NCBI RefSeq assembly: GCF_008831285.2
Contig: NC_045142.1
Location: 2,547,001 to 2,611,000, forward strand
DNA: 64,000 nucleotides
DNA from: Nymphaea colorata
Taxonomy: Eukaryota > Streptophyta > Magnoliopsida > Nymphaeales > Nymphaeaceae
Reading direction: 5' to 3'
Part shown: positions 32,701-45,531 of the stretch, in pieces
How positions within the stretch are numbered: position 1 is the stretch's first letter
How the letters are laid out: every line of letters starts with the position of its first letter
Notes under the pieces: generated by a model
What the model saw: only the letters and a program-made list of their open reading frames with translations
Told to the model about the DNA's origin: nothing
Databases searched by the model: none
Program-made: the position numbers and the translations under genes

Positions 32701-35700
32701 AACACAAACAGCTATGGATAATAAGATATAAAGATGGCGTTAACATATATGAAATTTGGACATCGTGGCGGATTAGCTGCATCCTTGTGTTTATATTTTA
32801 ATTTTTGCCAGTCAAGCTTGTGTTAAGCACAGTGTTCCGGGACAACATTAGTTTTTTTCCATATTAAACTCTTGACCTTCTTCAACGAAATCTGTCAAAG
32901 TTTAAAAGTTCATCTGTGTAGTTTGTATTCTAAATCGGTTCCGCTTACCATAATGGCATGGCAACATTATAGCCAGAAAGGGAAAAGAGATGAGTCGAAG
33001 TAACTGCGTGGGCCTCTCGACTTAAGCCGGCAATTGACTTTGATTTTTTTTTTTTCTCTGCCGTGGACTCGTGCAAGTTATGCCAAAGGAGATTTGTGCA
33101 ATAGATGAGGTAAAAGCTGGCAGGCAGACGGTCTCTATTTCGAGTTACAAAGTTCTATAGAAAAGAAACACGAATATGCAAGTTAAAGCATAATGAAGGT
33201 ACTTTCGAAGCACCGAAGGTAAGCATATACCCTATAGAATAGAATGAGAGAAATGGCACTGGTTTTGGCCCTCTTATATAGTGGTAAGATAAAATACTCT
33301 TCCTGCTCACTTAACAGAGACTTATGTAAGCTTAACAATCAAGCTCAGTCCATGGTCCAGTAAAACCAATGGACTGAACACAAACAGGTTGTAGATCATC
33401 CTCAGTTGACCCAGCTTAGCAAGCTTGTTAGACAAACGTACTGTTATCAAAACGCTTTTTGAAACAAACCACCATGTAATGTCACTTTGTGGTGTTGATG
33501 ACTCTTTCTGTCGACTTGTATAGATAATCATTTGTCATTGCATTGGAAAAAGTAGGAGCACTGCAATTAGGGGATGTAACAGATCAAATATATTTGGTTG
33601 CCCATTTGATTATGCATCTGTTTAATCTGTTTTGGAAAAGAAATCTGGGGCCATTACTGATTGCGTAGACAATTTTATGAAAAATCCCTCAGCAAGAGCA
33701 GCCAAACCTATAATATCTTGCTCAATCATACAACAGCATAGCACCAATGTGTTAAAAGGTGATCAAGCAAGGCCAATTGTAAATTAAAGGGTCAGCTTAT
33801 GGTCCAAATTGTAAAGAACACAAAATATCTATAAAAATAATGAGAAACTTGAAGAAAGATAAGTGAAATAACAAGTATATCAATAAGAGGGCATTTGATG
33901 GGCAGGTAGTTTTGATTCTAAAATCAATCTTCCAGAATCAAGATTCCACATCAGTTGGATCGAAAATTCCAATTCCAACGTGTTTGTATGTTTGATGGTC
34001 AGGAATTTTGATTCCAAAAAAATACAGGTGACCCACTTGGTGAAAGGAGAATTAAAATTTTTAAAATTAAAAACATGTCGTTGGGTGTTTTTAGAACTCA
34101 ATTACACAATAATGTTACTTGTGAAACTTCTTCCCCCTCAAGGCCTTGCATGAATGGTCAGGATTGCGCCACATGATGTGCATCCGACGGTCCAATTACT
34201 CGTCTAGATACTAAAACATTCTCTATCAGTCTCTTGGTATTGAAAGAATGTACAAGGTGGGTGGATTAAAATCTCATCTTCTTCCCGAATCCAGCACCTT
34301 GGAGAGGTTTATATAACCTTCATAAAAGCAGAGACCATGTTCATCTACGGCACCCAACAAAGAAACTGACAATGAAAGAAACTGATAATGAAATGAAGGA
34401 AAAAAAAATGTAAAAACAACAAAATGAGACCATCAATCAAAGTCGGGAGGAAAAGCCAAAACCCTAAAGCATATCCTAAGAGTTCGCATCGTGAACCTGG
34501 TCGTTGCAGTGTCATGTCCACCAAAGATGGGATAACGAGACACGAAAGACGCATTTTAAGGCATAAACGAAATCCCCACATACTCGAAACTTTATAAGAA
34601 CAACAATTGTTGCTAACAGGTTCTGCCGTTCTGTGTCAGGCTAACTCTTCCAACAAAGGGAGCAGGAAACTGTCGAATCAACGATGGGTTAGGTAACGCT
34701 TATATAGCTTTTGAAGGCAGAGGGATACATGTGATAAGCAGGATCTCTTGAGAACATCAAATTCAAGAAATACTATAAAAACTAAGAATTACAAAATCCG
34801 GAGACTCATCTTTACATTACAAGTTATATTATTTGAAATACAATTGAAGTGACAAACAAAGTGAACAATGCCAAAGATACTTAAAGTGACGAAAGGAATT
34901 CTCAGTGGCAATTCGAAGGCTTCAGTGTTTGACAAGATGAACGACTGTATATGCAAAGAGATGAACCTCCTCGTCAACCTTCAGTATCAATAATGGTGCA
35001 ATAATAAGCACCAACCAACGATAAGACGGCGGATTGAAATGAAAAGATAAGAATATTAGCAACAAGGCATACTACTAGAGGATACCCAGTAGCGCTTATA
35101 ATCAATTTGGATGCAGAGGAAGAGTACTAAAGCATACGATCAGGCTGCATTCTGTACTCCTACTTTCAGCTTCCTTTCAACTACTGAAGCCTGAAGGGAC
35201 TATAATCTCACAAGCAAATCCCGTGTTACCAAAATGATGCTTTCTGGTTTGATGCAAATGGCAGTGGGGAAACAGAGGAACATGAGAAAATGCTCCATTC
35301 AGCAACTAAATTTTCGACTACGTATCATCCATTTCAAGAACTCATTCATTGCAGGAAAACGTTCTATCAAGAATCTTGGGAATTAAATTCAATAGATCTC
35401 ATCGTGGTCTCAAACTCATCATTTTACCACCTGAGTTCGTCGGTTACACCATTTTCCCTTAGCGAAGTGCTTGGTCTTAATGCTGATCATCTACAAATGC
35501 ATCCAACATATACCCTCGTTGCCTCACCCCATTCCCCTCATTTCGTCCTTTCCAAAAAGAAGTTTCTAGTGCTCTTCGGAAAAAATTGAAGCAAGTGGAG
35601 AAAAAAATAGAAGGATGGCGCCACCTAAGATTACTCCGCTGAATCGACAATTTCTGATTTAGCTCCCATCGTTGATTGAATGATTAAAGCAGCTTTGGAG

Positions 35701-35994
35701 CATCAAACCTAGCAAGAACAGAGCAATAAACGAGCAGAAAACGAGGAGGAACCATTAGTCCAAAACTAGATATCCATTCTTTTATTCATGTCTCCCAAAC
35801 ATCCTGAGCATATACAGACAACAAGATCCTACTAGGTACAAGAGAGACAAGAACAACGCAGGGGAAATCAAGAACGCAGACTCGAGTGCAACCGACACTA
35901 GAAAGAAAACAGACGGCAGAAATCCAGAAGATCAGCCACATCTAAAAGAGAAATTCCATTCTCACACGAAAATTTCAAAACCCACATTAACGCC
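32701..35994. other. Intergenic region without a recognisable gene
   Basis: Contains a SINE-like repeat (33110-33305) and AT-rich unique sequence. A plus-strand stretch near 34295-34345 has a TATA-like TTTATATAACC, but no convincing exon follows. The open frame at 35290-35589 (99 codons) has no recognised motif. The bases just left of 35995 are the probable 3' UTR of the heat shock gene. Confidence 0.5.
33110..33305. repeat. Dispersed SINE-like repeat
   Basis: Contains GCTGGCAGGCAGACGGTCTCTATTTCGAGTTAC, split here as GCTGGCAGGCAGACGGTC then TCTATTTCGAGTTAC, followed by the shared blocks TGCAAGTTAAAGCATAATGA and GTGGTAAGATAAAATACTC. The last two recur in the copies at 30147, 45960, 52950 and 62395. 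Confidence 0.4.
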
Positions 35995-36486
35995 TCAGCC
36001 GGAGATGTCAATGGACCTGACGTTGGGCTTCTTGGGCTCCACCTTGGGCACGGTCACCGTGAGCACGCCGTTCTCCATCGCGGCCTTCACCTGATCGACC
36101 TTGGCGTTCTCCGGCAGCCGGAACCGCCTGAGAAACTCCCCGCTGCTCCGCTCCACGCGGTGCCACTGGTCGTTCTTCTCCTCGACCTCCTTGTTCCTGC
36201 GGCCGCTAATCTGAAGCACGCTGCCTTCCTCGATCTCGACCTTGACCTCCTCCTTCCTCATCCCGGGGAGATCGGCCTTGAAGACGTGGGCCTCAGGCGT
36301 CTCCTTCCAGTCGACCTTGGCGTTGACGAAGGCGGACATCTCCCCGCCGCCCAGGAAAGAGGAGCGCAGGTCGGCGAGAGGCCGGTTGTTGTTGAAGGGG
36401 AAGCCCTCGAACGGATCCCAGACGTCGAGGGAGAAGGGGTCGAATACGTTGCTGCGGCGCCCGAAGAAGCTCGGAATGAGCGACAT
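35995..36486 (-). CDS. Class I cytosolic small heat shock protein (163 aa, about 18 kDa)
   Basis: ATP-independent chaperone of the plant HSP20 class I (CI) family; forms large oligomers in the cytosol that hold unfolding proteins during heat stress. The frame starts at the ATG at 36486 with the class I hallmark MSLIPSFFG, then a Phe/Asp-rich N-terminal arm ([20 protein letters not shown]). The alpha-crystallin domain covers about 52-150: [19 protein letters not shown], the [20 protein letters not shown] block (consensus II, with the conserved Arg) and the GVLTVTVPK block (consensus I). The tail has the I-x-I anchor as S-I-D-I in RSIDISG. It is intronless, as is usual for this class. Its promoter region holds a TATA box and heat shock elements (separate entry). 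Length and motifs are standard. Confidence 0.97.
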   Translation of the reverse strand: MSLIPSFFGRRSNVFDPFSLDVWDPFEGFPFNNNRPLADLRSSFLGGGEMSAFVNAKVDWKETPEAHVFKADLPGMRKEEVKVEIEEGSVLQISGRRNKEVEEKNDQWHRVERSSGEFLRRFRLPENAKVDQVKAAMENGVLTVTVPKVEPKKPNVRSIDISG

Positions 36487-36612
36487 TTTCTTCGTCTAGA
36501 GAGAGAAAAGCAGGAAGAACAACAGAGAGAAAATGATCGGAAAACGATCCGCAGAGGGTTGCAGAGAGCTCAGAGAATTCCAACTCGAGAAAGAGGAAGG
36601 GCCGACGACTCT

Positions 36613-36728
36613 CTTATACACGGGGGAGAAGAGAACGATGGGGCGATCTAGAAAGTTCCGTAGAGAAGCGGTATATTTTTGTCTTGGAGGATAAGCAATA
36701 CCACGTCGGAGAAGGATCGTGAATTTTC
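36613..36728 (-). promoter_or_regulatory. Heat-shock promoter: TATA box and HSE units
   Basis: On the minus strand a TATA-like TGTATAAGAG lies at 36611-36620, about 125 bp upstream of the start codon. About 35 bp further upstream is GAAAGTTC (36651-36658), and further up is GAATTTTC (36721-36728) followed by TTC units (TGCATTCTTC). Both match the nGAAnnTTCn core bound by heat shock factors. The spacing from TATA to HSE is normal for plant small HSP genes. Confidence 0.6.
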
Positions 36729-37979
36729 TGCATTCTTCTGGACCCGTCTCGGAGCTCAAACTTGAGGAAGACTCGTTGGAGCATGCACGTATCAAGGCGC
36801 CCGTCAAAGTAGACTTCAATGGGTAGTCTTGGAATAGTGGGATAGAGTTCTAGAGGCAGGCGTGCTGAAAGTACTCAGGCTTGTCTTTCGGGTGACCAAG
36901 TTTTGAGGGCTTGTTTTCTGTAATCGTCTCGGATCGAGGCTCTGAACAACCGAAGGGGCTGTGGATGTCGAGGGTTGGATCCACGACGCTTGTATGCCTG
37001 GATCCGATCCCTGTATCAGAAAAATTCAAATAACTTTTTAAAATGATCCAAACCCATTTACACCATCGACAAGCGAAGGGATACCCATCAATTTTATTTT
37101 TCCAATTTATCTAATAAGGAATTACATATGCAATCTTCCCAAGAAAATTATTTTTGGTCTGGTCTTCTAATAATTCTTGCAAATCGAAAAGGTTGATTTG
37201 GCTTTTGTTTTTAGGTTTAAAGTTTAGAGTATTTAGTTGAAGGAGTAAGTAGTAGGTTTGATTTGGCTGAGTATCTATCATTGGAACAACAAAATTAACA
37301 TTAAGATTTTAATGTCTGCCAAGTGGATATATGTGGAGTTTTCGTGGGGGCATGTGCCCCACGGAGCTACTCTAAAATTTATAGTGAGATTTAGGTGGAC
37401 CTGGGTCCAGTTATGTGAGGCAGCCCCACAAAACTTAGGTGACGACTCTATGGACTTAAGTGAAATGAGTTGCTAACTATGTATTTAGTGTCCTATAAAA
37501 AAAATCTAGCTTTCAAAAGGACTTGAAAAAACTTACCTCCCTATAAGTTTCTCTATTGGTATCCATCATGTACCCGACCCGAGACTCAGGTTTACTTGTC
37601 ACCTTGTCATAGCCGGTCCGCATAGTATCGGCCCCTGCCAACACAAAGCATCAGCTGACTTGTGCCATATATAACCCAAGAAAAATTAAAACTTGATTTT
37701 TGAGTTCTCGTGAGATCTTATTCACAAATAAGATCTCAATAATTTTTTTTTATTTCATATAATATTCCAATACACATATAATACCTATGGACTTCGATAT
37801 TATGATAAAAGTATGATACTGAATTTTACATAAAATATTCAAAAAGATTGTTTTATTTAGAAAAAGAGATGCACTCATGCACCCATGTAAATTGAGCTCG
37901 GTGCTTAGCATGATCTCTTGTCCTAAATGAATGGGCTTGAGCAAGGACAGCATGGTTTAATTTATTAACCAATCCCACT

Positions 37980-38010
<31 letters not shown>

Positions 38011-40670
38011 TTATGTGTCCACACCTTTGTTTTAAAAGAAATGGCTTTAATTGATCCTGGTTAATTCTAAAAATATATTAAAGGCAAGACTCGACTTGTC
38101 AATAGCAGTAAGGCATGCTTAATTCATCAATTGCCCTTAATTCAGGAATAAATTAGAAAAAGCTTCTATCAGTTGACAACATTGGATGAGTAAGTTTTGG
38201 AAAAATTGCAAAAATGGATATGAGGTTTGGGTAAATAATATCAGCTGCTCAAATTTTGAAAATTAAAAAATGTGCCCTTGATCTGTGTATGCACAAAAAC
38301 ATATTAATTTTCAACATAAAAGGCCAAAAATACTTCTTTCTTAAGACAAGAATATCGTTCATCAACTAAGGAAAGATGTGTGTGTGTTTTTTTTTAATAA
38401 TAATAGATATTTTTGTCAGTTTATATCAGTATCAAAGCTTTGAAAAATTCTTTGAACAATTAAGCGTCTATTTGATAACTTTCAAAAGCCCAACTGCTAG
38501 GCGCCTTTACCAATTCATTTTATTTAAAGTCTTTAAATTAAACCTTATGCTTTTGTTAAACCATAATCTTTATAAATATTTTTTTCCAAAAAATGAATTT
38601 TCTAGGCGAATGACTTACGCATATATGGTAATATGATTGGTTCAAGCGCCAAATATTATGTACAAAAGAAAGGAAGGCTGCGGCTTGATCATCATACCAA
38701 AAGGCAATGGCAAACACGACAAAATGACGGCACAAAAGACAAGAGAAAAAGTGAATGAGACCATGCTTTAGAACGAGAGACTCAAGCCCGAAACGGTTCT
38801 CTTCCTCTTTTTCTTTGGGCTTATGTTGTCAAAAAGAAGTTATTATCGTCTCATTGATGCTGATGGATGAATTTATCCTAAACATTTCCACTAATATATG
38901 TCACGCAGGTAGAGTATGGTTATGAAAATCTAAAAAATTTTGATAGGGTATGACAAAATTATATATATATATATATATAAGACAATTTTTCATAGTTTCT
39001 GTTATAATTTCTACATATAATATCATAAAACATAAATAAACTAACAAAATATGATTAAAATGTAAGAAAATGAAAAAAAAAAGATTTGGACAAGTTCATA
39101 CCTTGGAACTGATCCAGCAGTACCATGCGGTACCGCTGTATTGGTACTGGTACGTGCGCATATTCCATGTACCACTGTGACATAGCCACCAATTCATCTT
39201 ATTTTTTCCCTTTCCCTGATATAAGAAACAAGAACAGGTTGTTGAAGTGAACATGATGAACGTTTCTAAGCAAATTAAAGTGGAATCGTGGAGAATGACT
39301 TCAAAATTTTTCGTATGGTTAGCTTCAGGCTTCAAGTAGGCAATTCATCAGCTACAAACAGCCATACAGAGATCGTTTTATAAAAAAAATACTTTGTAAG
39401 TGTTTCATAAATCTGTTACAGTTTCTATAAATTTGCCCTTCTAGTTCAAACGTTTAGTAAATCTTGAAATACTCATAAAATGTCCTAGCTACCAAACCAC
39501 CTCATAAATCTGCCCTTTTCCTTATGAAAAGGAATTAGACATTTCTAAATCAGCTAGTAACAAGTGAACGTTGTTTTACAGAGTACCAAAATTTAGAATT
39601 CTGTCAGCTTATACCAAGATTTAGATTGTGTTGCATCATTAAAATCTAATTCAATCGGTCCATGATGGAAAGATCAGCCATCAAAACCATGAATTATGCT
39701 CAGCATGTACCATAGTCGCATGTACATTTTTCATGAATTATCAGAAGCTCCCAAGAGGCTGAATGGAAGCCCTCCAGCTCGGAGATTTACCGATGAACCA
39801 ATTTATTACTTTCTCGGAAGATATGAACTTGATTGTTGAAATTTGAGAGATGCTCTTCTAAGATCTGATAGTTGCTGCGCCACTTTCTGCCAATTTGCCT
39901 GAACTGTAATTTTCATCAGGATTATCCATGCTGGTTGAAATCTTCCGAACACCCCAAACAAAATCCCGGACGAGAAAGACAAGAAGAAGAAGACGAAAAG
40001 AATTAGGCTGGTGGATCGGCCGGAGATGGTCGCCGGAAAACCGGACGGAAAGACAGTGTCAAGTGAAATGAGAAAATGACATTGTTTAGGCAGTTCAGTA
40101 TTTTTTTTATCAAACTCATCGGTTTCCGTTCTATGGCATGTGCTTAAGAACTCAATTTCTTAAGCCAGTCCATCGTTTTCTATTTTATTGGCTCAAGAAG
40201 AAGACTCCCATATCCAAAGCAAAATGGCAGGCTCAACCATGCCTCTGCAGCCATTCGTCGCCCATTGTACAAAAACCTGAACACCCATGTGAGCAGTCTC
40301 GGTCGAACCAGAACTTTGTCGCATTTATAGTTTAAAAGTTGAATTTGGTGTTCTCTTTCCAAAAGCTTCCGCTACACATAGAATCCCCAAAACATCACAA
40401 CCTGTTCATAAAATATTCGGAAAAATCTCAGTCCTTTCAATTTCGGATATTCTTAATATCATAATTATCTACTCAAAGAGTCAAGTGAACTCATTCAAGA
40501 ATCCGATTTCTTGGTTCTTAACTGTACCATTAAAAAAGGGAAGATCTTAAGAAACCGGTTTTCAGAATGTAGTTCGTGCCATTACGCTGCAGAGAACTTG
40601 TGATCGCTGTGCTGAAAAGAAGCCGCAGGGGTGAACAGAGTGGAAGAAAAGAAGATCTAACTCTGAAAAA
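36729..40670. other. Intergenic region between the heat shock gene and the UGT array
   Basis: AT-rich with (TA)n(GA)n near 37980-38010 and (TA)n near 38960-38980. One minus-strand open frame (stop at 39806-39808, open to about 40110) encodes a hydrophobic stretch but has no ATG before it; I do not call it a gene. Nothing else is recognised. Confidence 0.5.
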
Positions 40671-42274
40671 ATGGAAGGAAGAAGGGCAGCAGCTCCCCAC
40701 CTAGCTCTCTTCCCTTTCCCCCTACAAGGGCACATCACTCCCATGCTGCAGCTCGCTCACCTTCTCCACTCCAGAGGCTTCTCCATCACCATCGTCCACG
40801 CCCGCTACAACGCTCCGGATCACACAAAGCATCCCCAGTTCAGGTTCGAGCCCTTCGCCGACGGCATAGAGCCCGACCAATTCGGCGCCATGGGCATACT
40901 CGAAATGCTCTCTACTATTGTAGACAGCTTGAAGCAGCCATTCAGATCTGTAATGGGGAGGATTCAGAGCGGCCAAAATCGGGTCGACTGTGTCGTCTCC
41001 GATGCGCTTGCGTATTTCAGCAGGGCGGTAGCCCAAGAACTGGGGCTGCCATGGCTGGTCTTCCGGACCAGCAGCCCCACCTCCTTCATGTTCTTCGCTG
41101 CCTTCCCTTCCCTGCGCCAAATGGGCTACATTCCTGTCCAAGGTAAAATTACATGACATCCTTGACATTGCTGGGAAACGTGGTTCCGCCATCAATGGTT
41201 AATTTTTTTCCTTTTTGAGTCATGAAGGCAGTAATAGTTCAGTTCTTGAGTGTCATTTCTTATGCAAACTTTTTTTTTTTTCCAAGTATTCAAACGTTTT
41301 ATATACATATCTCAATAGTGTTGAAGCCATGAGAGAGATCTTACTGTTGCTGTCAAAATTGTCACCATTCAGATAGCGAACTCGAGTCTGTGATCAAGGA
41401 GAAGCCACCGTTCAGGGTGAAGGACTTGCCTCTGGTTAAAACAGGGGAATCTGAATCATTTTTTCAGTTCATCGGTGAGATGGTGGAAGCAACTAAGAAG
41501 TCATCAGCACTTGTTCTCAACTCCATGGACAAACTGGAACAACCCACCCTAGACTCTCTCCGGTCTGAAATTCCGGCGCCGATTTACGTGCTCGGTCCCT
41601 TGTGCAATTACGCCTCCGGCGACTCTGGCAGCCTGATCCGGCAAGACAGGAGTTGTTTGAGTTGGCTCGACAAGCAGGCCAGTGGGACCGTGATGTATGT
41701 GAGCATTGGGAGCGTGGCTAGGATGGATGCAGCAAACCTGACCCAAATGGCTCAGGGCCTAAGGGACAGCCGGCAGCCCTTCTTGTGGGTGATTCGGCCC
41801 GGTTTGGTCCGGTCCGAGGACTCGGTTCAATTGTTAGACCAGTTCGTGGAGGAGAGCCAGGACATGGGTCGAGTAGTGAAGTGGGCGCCGCAGAGCGAAG
41901 TGCTGGCGCACCCAGCTGTGGGTGGGTTCATGACCCACTGTGGCTGGAACTCGACTCTAGAATGCATATGTGCAGGGAAGCCGATGATCTGTTGGCCTGC
42001 CTATGGTGATCAAATGGTGAATGCAAGGCTTGTATGCCAAGTATGGAGCAATGGGGTGGAGATGGGAGAGAAGCTTGAAAGTGAGAAGATGAAGAACAGT
42101 ATAAAGGAACTACTAATGGGGGAAGAGAAAGGGAAGAAGATGAGGGAGAAGGCCAGACTGTTGCAGCAGCTTGTTCTTGAAAGCATGAAGACTGGGGGTT
42201 CATCTTATGAGTCTACCAGTAGGTTTATTGATCATATATCCTCTTTGATTCCACATAGTTCTGACTCTTTCTAG
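40671..42274 (+). CDS. UDP-glycosyltransferase, UGT76-type (457 aa, 2 exons)
   Basis: Transfers a sugar from UDP-sugar, most likely UDP-glucose, to a small lipophilic acceptor in the cytosol; the acceptor cannot be read from sequence. Exons 40671-41142 and 41373-42274 join in phase 1 across a GT-AG intron of 230 bp. The N-terminal acceptor domain has the catalytic His21 (FPLQGHITPM) and the likely partner Asp111 (DCVVSD). The C-terminal domain has the complete 44-residue PSPG box (41882-42013) from WAPQSEVLAHPAVGGF to CWPAYGDQ. The HCGWNST core is present, and the final Asp-Gln fits UDP-glucose use. The ITPM(L/M)QLA and RGFSITIVHA blocks and a second exon starting with acidic residues then IKEKPPFRVKDLP fit family UGT76. 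It is the most diverged UGT76-type member of the array and keeps all key residues. Confidence 0.93.
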
Positions 42275-42322
42275 GTTTGTGTCATAAAAAACCTGTTTGA
42301 TGGTTTTTTTTTTTATTTAAAC

Positions 42323-42364
<42 letters not shown>

Positions 42365-42823
42365 TTGAGTTGTCCAATGACTTGAAAGATGAGATGGCTT
42401 TATGTTGGGATGCTAAAATTGAGTTGGCAAGCAAAGTCCTCTCAATTCATCTTTTATGGTTGCACTTGAATTAGACATCTACCCATCTGTCCACTGTCAA
42501 ATTTGAAAGCAAGCTTTTTCTTCTTTCTCACTCTTTTCTAGAGACCTCCTCTTTTTTGCTTCCATCCTTCATCAGGTTCACCTGGCGCATATGAGAGTGG
42601 GCATTATATTCAATTTAAGTTAGAGTGGAGATGTCAATATATTCAAATTTAAGTTATAGTGACCTTATAGAAATCAGATATAGAGGCACTTTTTTGCACT
42701 TTTTGTTTTTATTCTTACTCATGTTTCTTTTTTTATTAATCATGAACTTTTTTTATACTTAAAATAACACATGAAATTATTTTATATACACCAACCGCGA
42801 AGAACACGGCAGCCACCGAAACA
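42275..42823. other. Spacer with (TA)n tract between UGT genes
   Basis: 3' flank of the UGT gene ending at 42274, with a (TA)n tract of about 37 bp near 42326-42362. The last 50 bases before 42824 include TTTATATACA, a weak TATA-like motif only about 36 bp before the start codon of the next first exon. The usual UGT leader seen at 55360-55438 is absent. Confidence 0.5.
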
Positions 42824-43289
42824 ATGGTAAGGAGCAGAGCATCTCTGCATCTAGCTCTATTCCCGTTCCCTTTGCAGGGGCACATCACCCCCATGATGCA
42901 ACTCGCGTCTCTCCTCCACTCCAGAGGCTTCTCCATCACCATCGTTCATGCCCACTTCAACGCTCCCGACCCCAGAAACCATCCCCACTTCCGCTTCGAG
43001 TCCTTCGCCGACGGCATAGACCCCGACCTCGTCGCCGGCATGGGCATAATAGACCAGGTCTACACCATCATCGCTCATTGCGAGCAGCCGTTGGTGTCTC
43101 TGATGAAGCGAATCCAGAGCGGCGACGAGTTCGTGGACTGTATTGTGTCGGATTCCTTGTATTCCGGCGGGCGCGTTGCCGGGGAACTGGGGCTGCCGTG
43201 GGTGGTCCTGCGGACGAACAGCCCCACCTCCTTCATGCTTTCTGGTTCCTTCGTTTTGCTGCATCAGCTCGGCTACCTTCCAGTCAAAG
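42824..43289 (+). pseudogene. Extra UGT76-type first exon with no second exon of its own
   Basis: A complete 466-nt first exon (155 codons plus one base) from the ATG at 42824 to an intact donor (AAAG then GTAACC). It encodes His20 in FPLQGHITPM and Asp110 in DCIVSD and has no stop. After about 235 bp of paralogous intron sequence, homology breaks near 43527 and passes straight into the leader of the next first exon (43602). So no second exon follows before that one. The exon could still be used: its phase fits the acceptor at 44633, giving a 454-residue enzyme if the neighbouring first exon is skipped. Its homology to the other copies begins within a few bases of the ATG, so it lacks their leader and TATA box. 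Relic or alternative first exon is unresolved. Confidence 0.75.
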
Positions 43290-43601
43290 GTAACCTGCTC
43301 TGCTCTTCAAACCCCAGCTTCTTTGTCATTATGTCCTCTCACCATGGAAAATTGCTCGACCATCTCAACCATTCTTTTATACGGCATACGGATAATCCCA
43401 TAAACATTCATGGCCTCTATTTGTTAAGGTGAAGCTGGAATTTTCTCCTTGTTTTGCGGCCAACTCAAAACACTCTAGAGGATGTTTGTTCCTCCTCAAT
43501 AGTGCACGGTCGATCCGCCGGATCTCCCGGCAGGCTTTGCACAGGAAAAGCCATTACATTAATAGGATTTGGGAACACGACGTCCAGGGACACGGACAAG
43601 A

Positions 43602-45531
43602 ATGGGAAGGAGCAGAGCATCTCTGCATCTAGCGCTGTTCCCGTTCCCTTTGCAGGGGCACATCACCCCCATGATGCAACTCGCGTCTCTCCTCCACTCC
43701 AGAGGCTTCTCCATCACCATCGTTCATGCCCACTTCAACGCTCCCGACCCCAGAAACCATCCCCACTTCCGGTTCGAGTCCTTCTCCGACGGCATAGACC
43801 CCGACCTCGTCGCCGACATGGGCATAATGGACCTGGTCTACACCATCATCGCTCACTGCGAGCAGCCGTTGGTGTCTCTGATGAAGCGAATCCAGAGCAG
43901 CGACGAGTTCGTGGACTGTATTGTGTCGGATTCCATGTATTCCAGCTGGCGCGTCGCCGGAGAACTGGGGCTGCCGTGGGTCGTTCTGCGGACGAACAGC
44001 CTCAACTCCATGATGGTTTTTGGTTCCTTCGCTTTGCTGCATCAGCTGGGCTACCTTCCTCTCAAAGGTAACCTGCTCTGCTCTTCAAACTCTTCGTTGG
44101 CAGCAGCTTCCATGATTTTACGTCACATCCCACAAAAAAGTTTCTCTGTCATCTCAACCATTCATTTAATATTAATTTGTAATCTTATGGATAATCCCAT
44201 GAATACATTCTTAGCTCTTTTTTTTTTTTGGTTGGTCTTTTTGCCGTAAAGCTGGGATTTTCTGTTTGTCTTGTTGTTGTGAACCTGAAGCACTGTAGAA
44301 AGATGTTTGATTCTCCTGTTCCTTGGATTACTCCTAAACAGTGCGCAGTCGATGCTCGAAAAAATTGTACACAAGGTGTGCAATGATCAAAATACTCCTA
44401 TTAAAATAACAAAATACGGTGCTGAAATCGATGATTTTGTCAAACTTTAGATTTTCAAACCGTGGATCTAAAATCCCTAGTATTATTACTCAGAATATAT
44501 AGAGTGAGTAAAGGATTTATTGTCCCTGTCCAAGACCACGGATCAAAGATCTCAAGATCATGAGAAGTTTGCCAATGCATTCAGTAGTGATCCTTGATCC
44601 GATTAAAGAGACTTTATTATGTTCAAACTCAGATCCAGAAGCCATGATCAAGGAGCTGCCGCCATTCCGAGTGAAGGACCTGCCGCTAGTCGGAAATGAT
44701 CAATCTGAACGCTTTTTCAAGACCGTAGCCGCCCTGATAGACTCGACCTTGAAGTCATCGGCCATACTGATGAACTCCTTTGACAAATTGGAAGAGCCAG
44801 CCCTTGACTGGATCCGGTCCAGAACACAGGCGCCTGTGTTCCTGTTGGGTCCTCTGTGCGCTGCCTCCTCTTCAATCAACCCAGGCAGCCTCTTCCGGCA
44901 GGACCGGAGCTGTTTGACTTGGCTCGACCGGCACGCCCATGGTTCCGTGATCTACATCAGCATTGGGAGCTTGGCTACGATGGGTCCGGCCGAGCTGGTC
45001 GAGATGGCTCAAGGCTTAGGAGACTGCCAACATCCTTTCTTGTGGGTGATACGGCCCGGTTCGGTCAAGTCGGAGGAGTTGGTTCGATTTCTCAACCGGT
45101 TCGCACTCGAGACTGAAGATAGAGGGTGCATGGTCAAGTGGGCGCCGCAGACCGAGGTGCTGGCGCACCCGGCGGTCGGCGCTTTCATGTCGCACTGCGG
45201 CTGGAACTCGACACTGGAGAGCATGTGTGCAGGGAAGCCCATGTTGTGTTGGCCAGCCTTTGGTGACCAGAAGGTGAATGCAAGGATGATTTGCCATGTA
45301 TGGGGCAATGGTATGGAGATGGGAGAGAAGCTTGAGAGTGAGAGGATCAAGAACAGTGTAAAGGAATTGATGATGGGGGAGAAGGAAGGGAAGGAGATCA
45401 GGGAAAAGGCTAGGCTTTTGCAAGAACTTGCCCTTAGTAGCTTGAAGGTTGGAGGACCATCCTACACTGCTGTCAATGAGTTGAAGGCTTATATCTCCTC
45501 TTTCAACTCAAGTAGTTTGGAGTCTAATTAA
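43602..45531 (+). CDS. UDP-glycosyltransferase, UGT76-type (454 aa, 2 exons)
   Basis: Exons 43602-44067 and 44633-45531 join in phase 1 across a GT-AG intron of 565 bp, far shorter than the 1,420-bp intron of the paralogue at 55439. ATG 43602 is chosen because all paralogues start M-G/V-R-S-R-A-S-L there. Catalytic His20 and Asp110 are present. The PSPG box (45139-45270) runs from WAPQTEVLAHPAVGAF to CWPAFGDQ, with HCGWNST intact. Acceptor-side residues differ from the sister copies (FSDGIDPDLVADMGIMDLV; SMYSSWRVAG; NSLNSMMVFG), which suggests a shifted substrate. Cytosolic glucosyltransferase activity is inferred from the family. A junction near 43527 removed the TATAAATA box and the first part of the leader that the 55.4-kb copy keeps, so its promoter may differ. 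Confidence 0.88.

Noticed and set aside
35290-35589. 99-codon open frame near the heat shock gene
   Set aside because: No recognised motif, composition like the surrounding noncoding DNA, and no promoter tied to it.
42841-43264. Antisense frames of 135-147 codons across the UGT first exons
   Set aside because: They recur on the opposite strand of every copy of the conserved exon and are explained by its GC-rich codon use.
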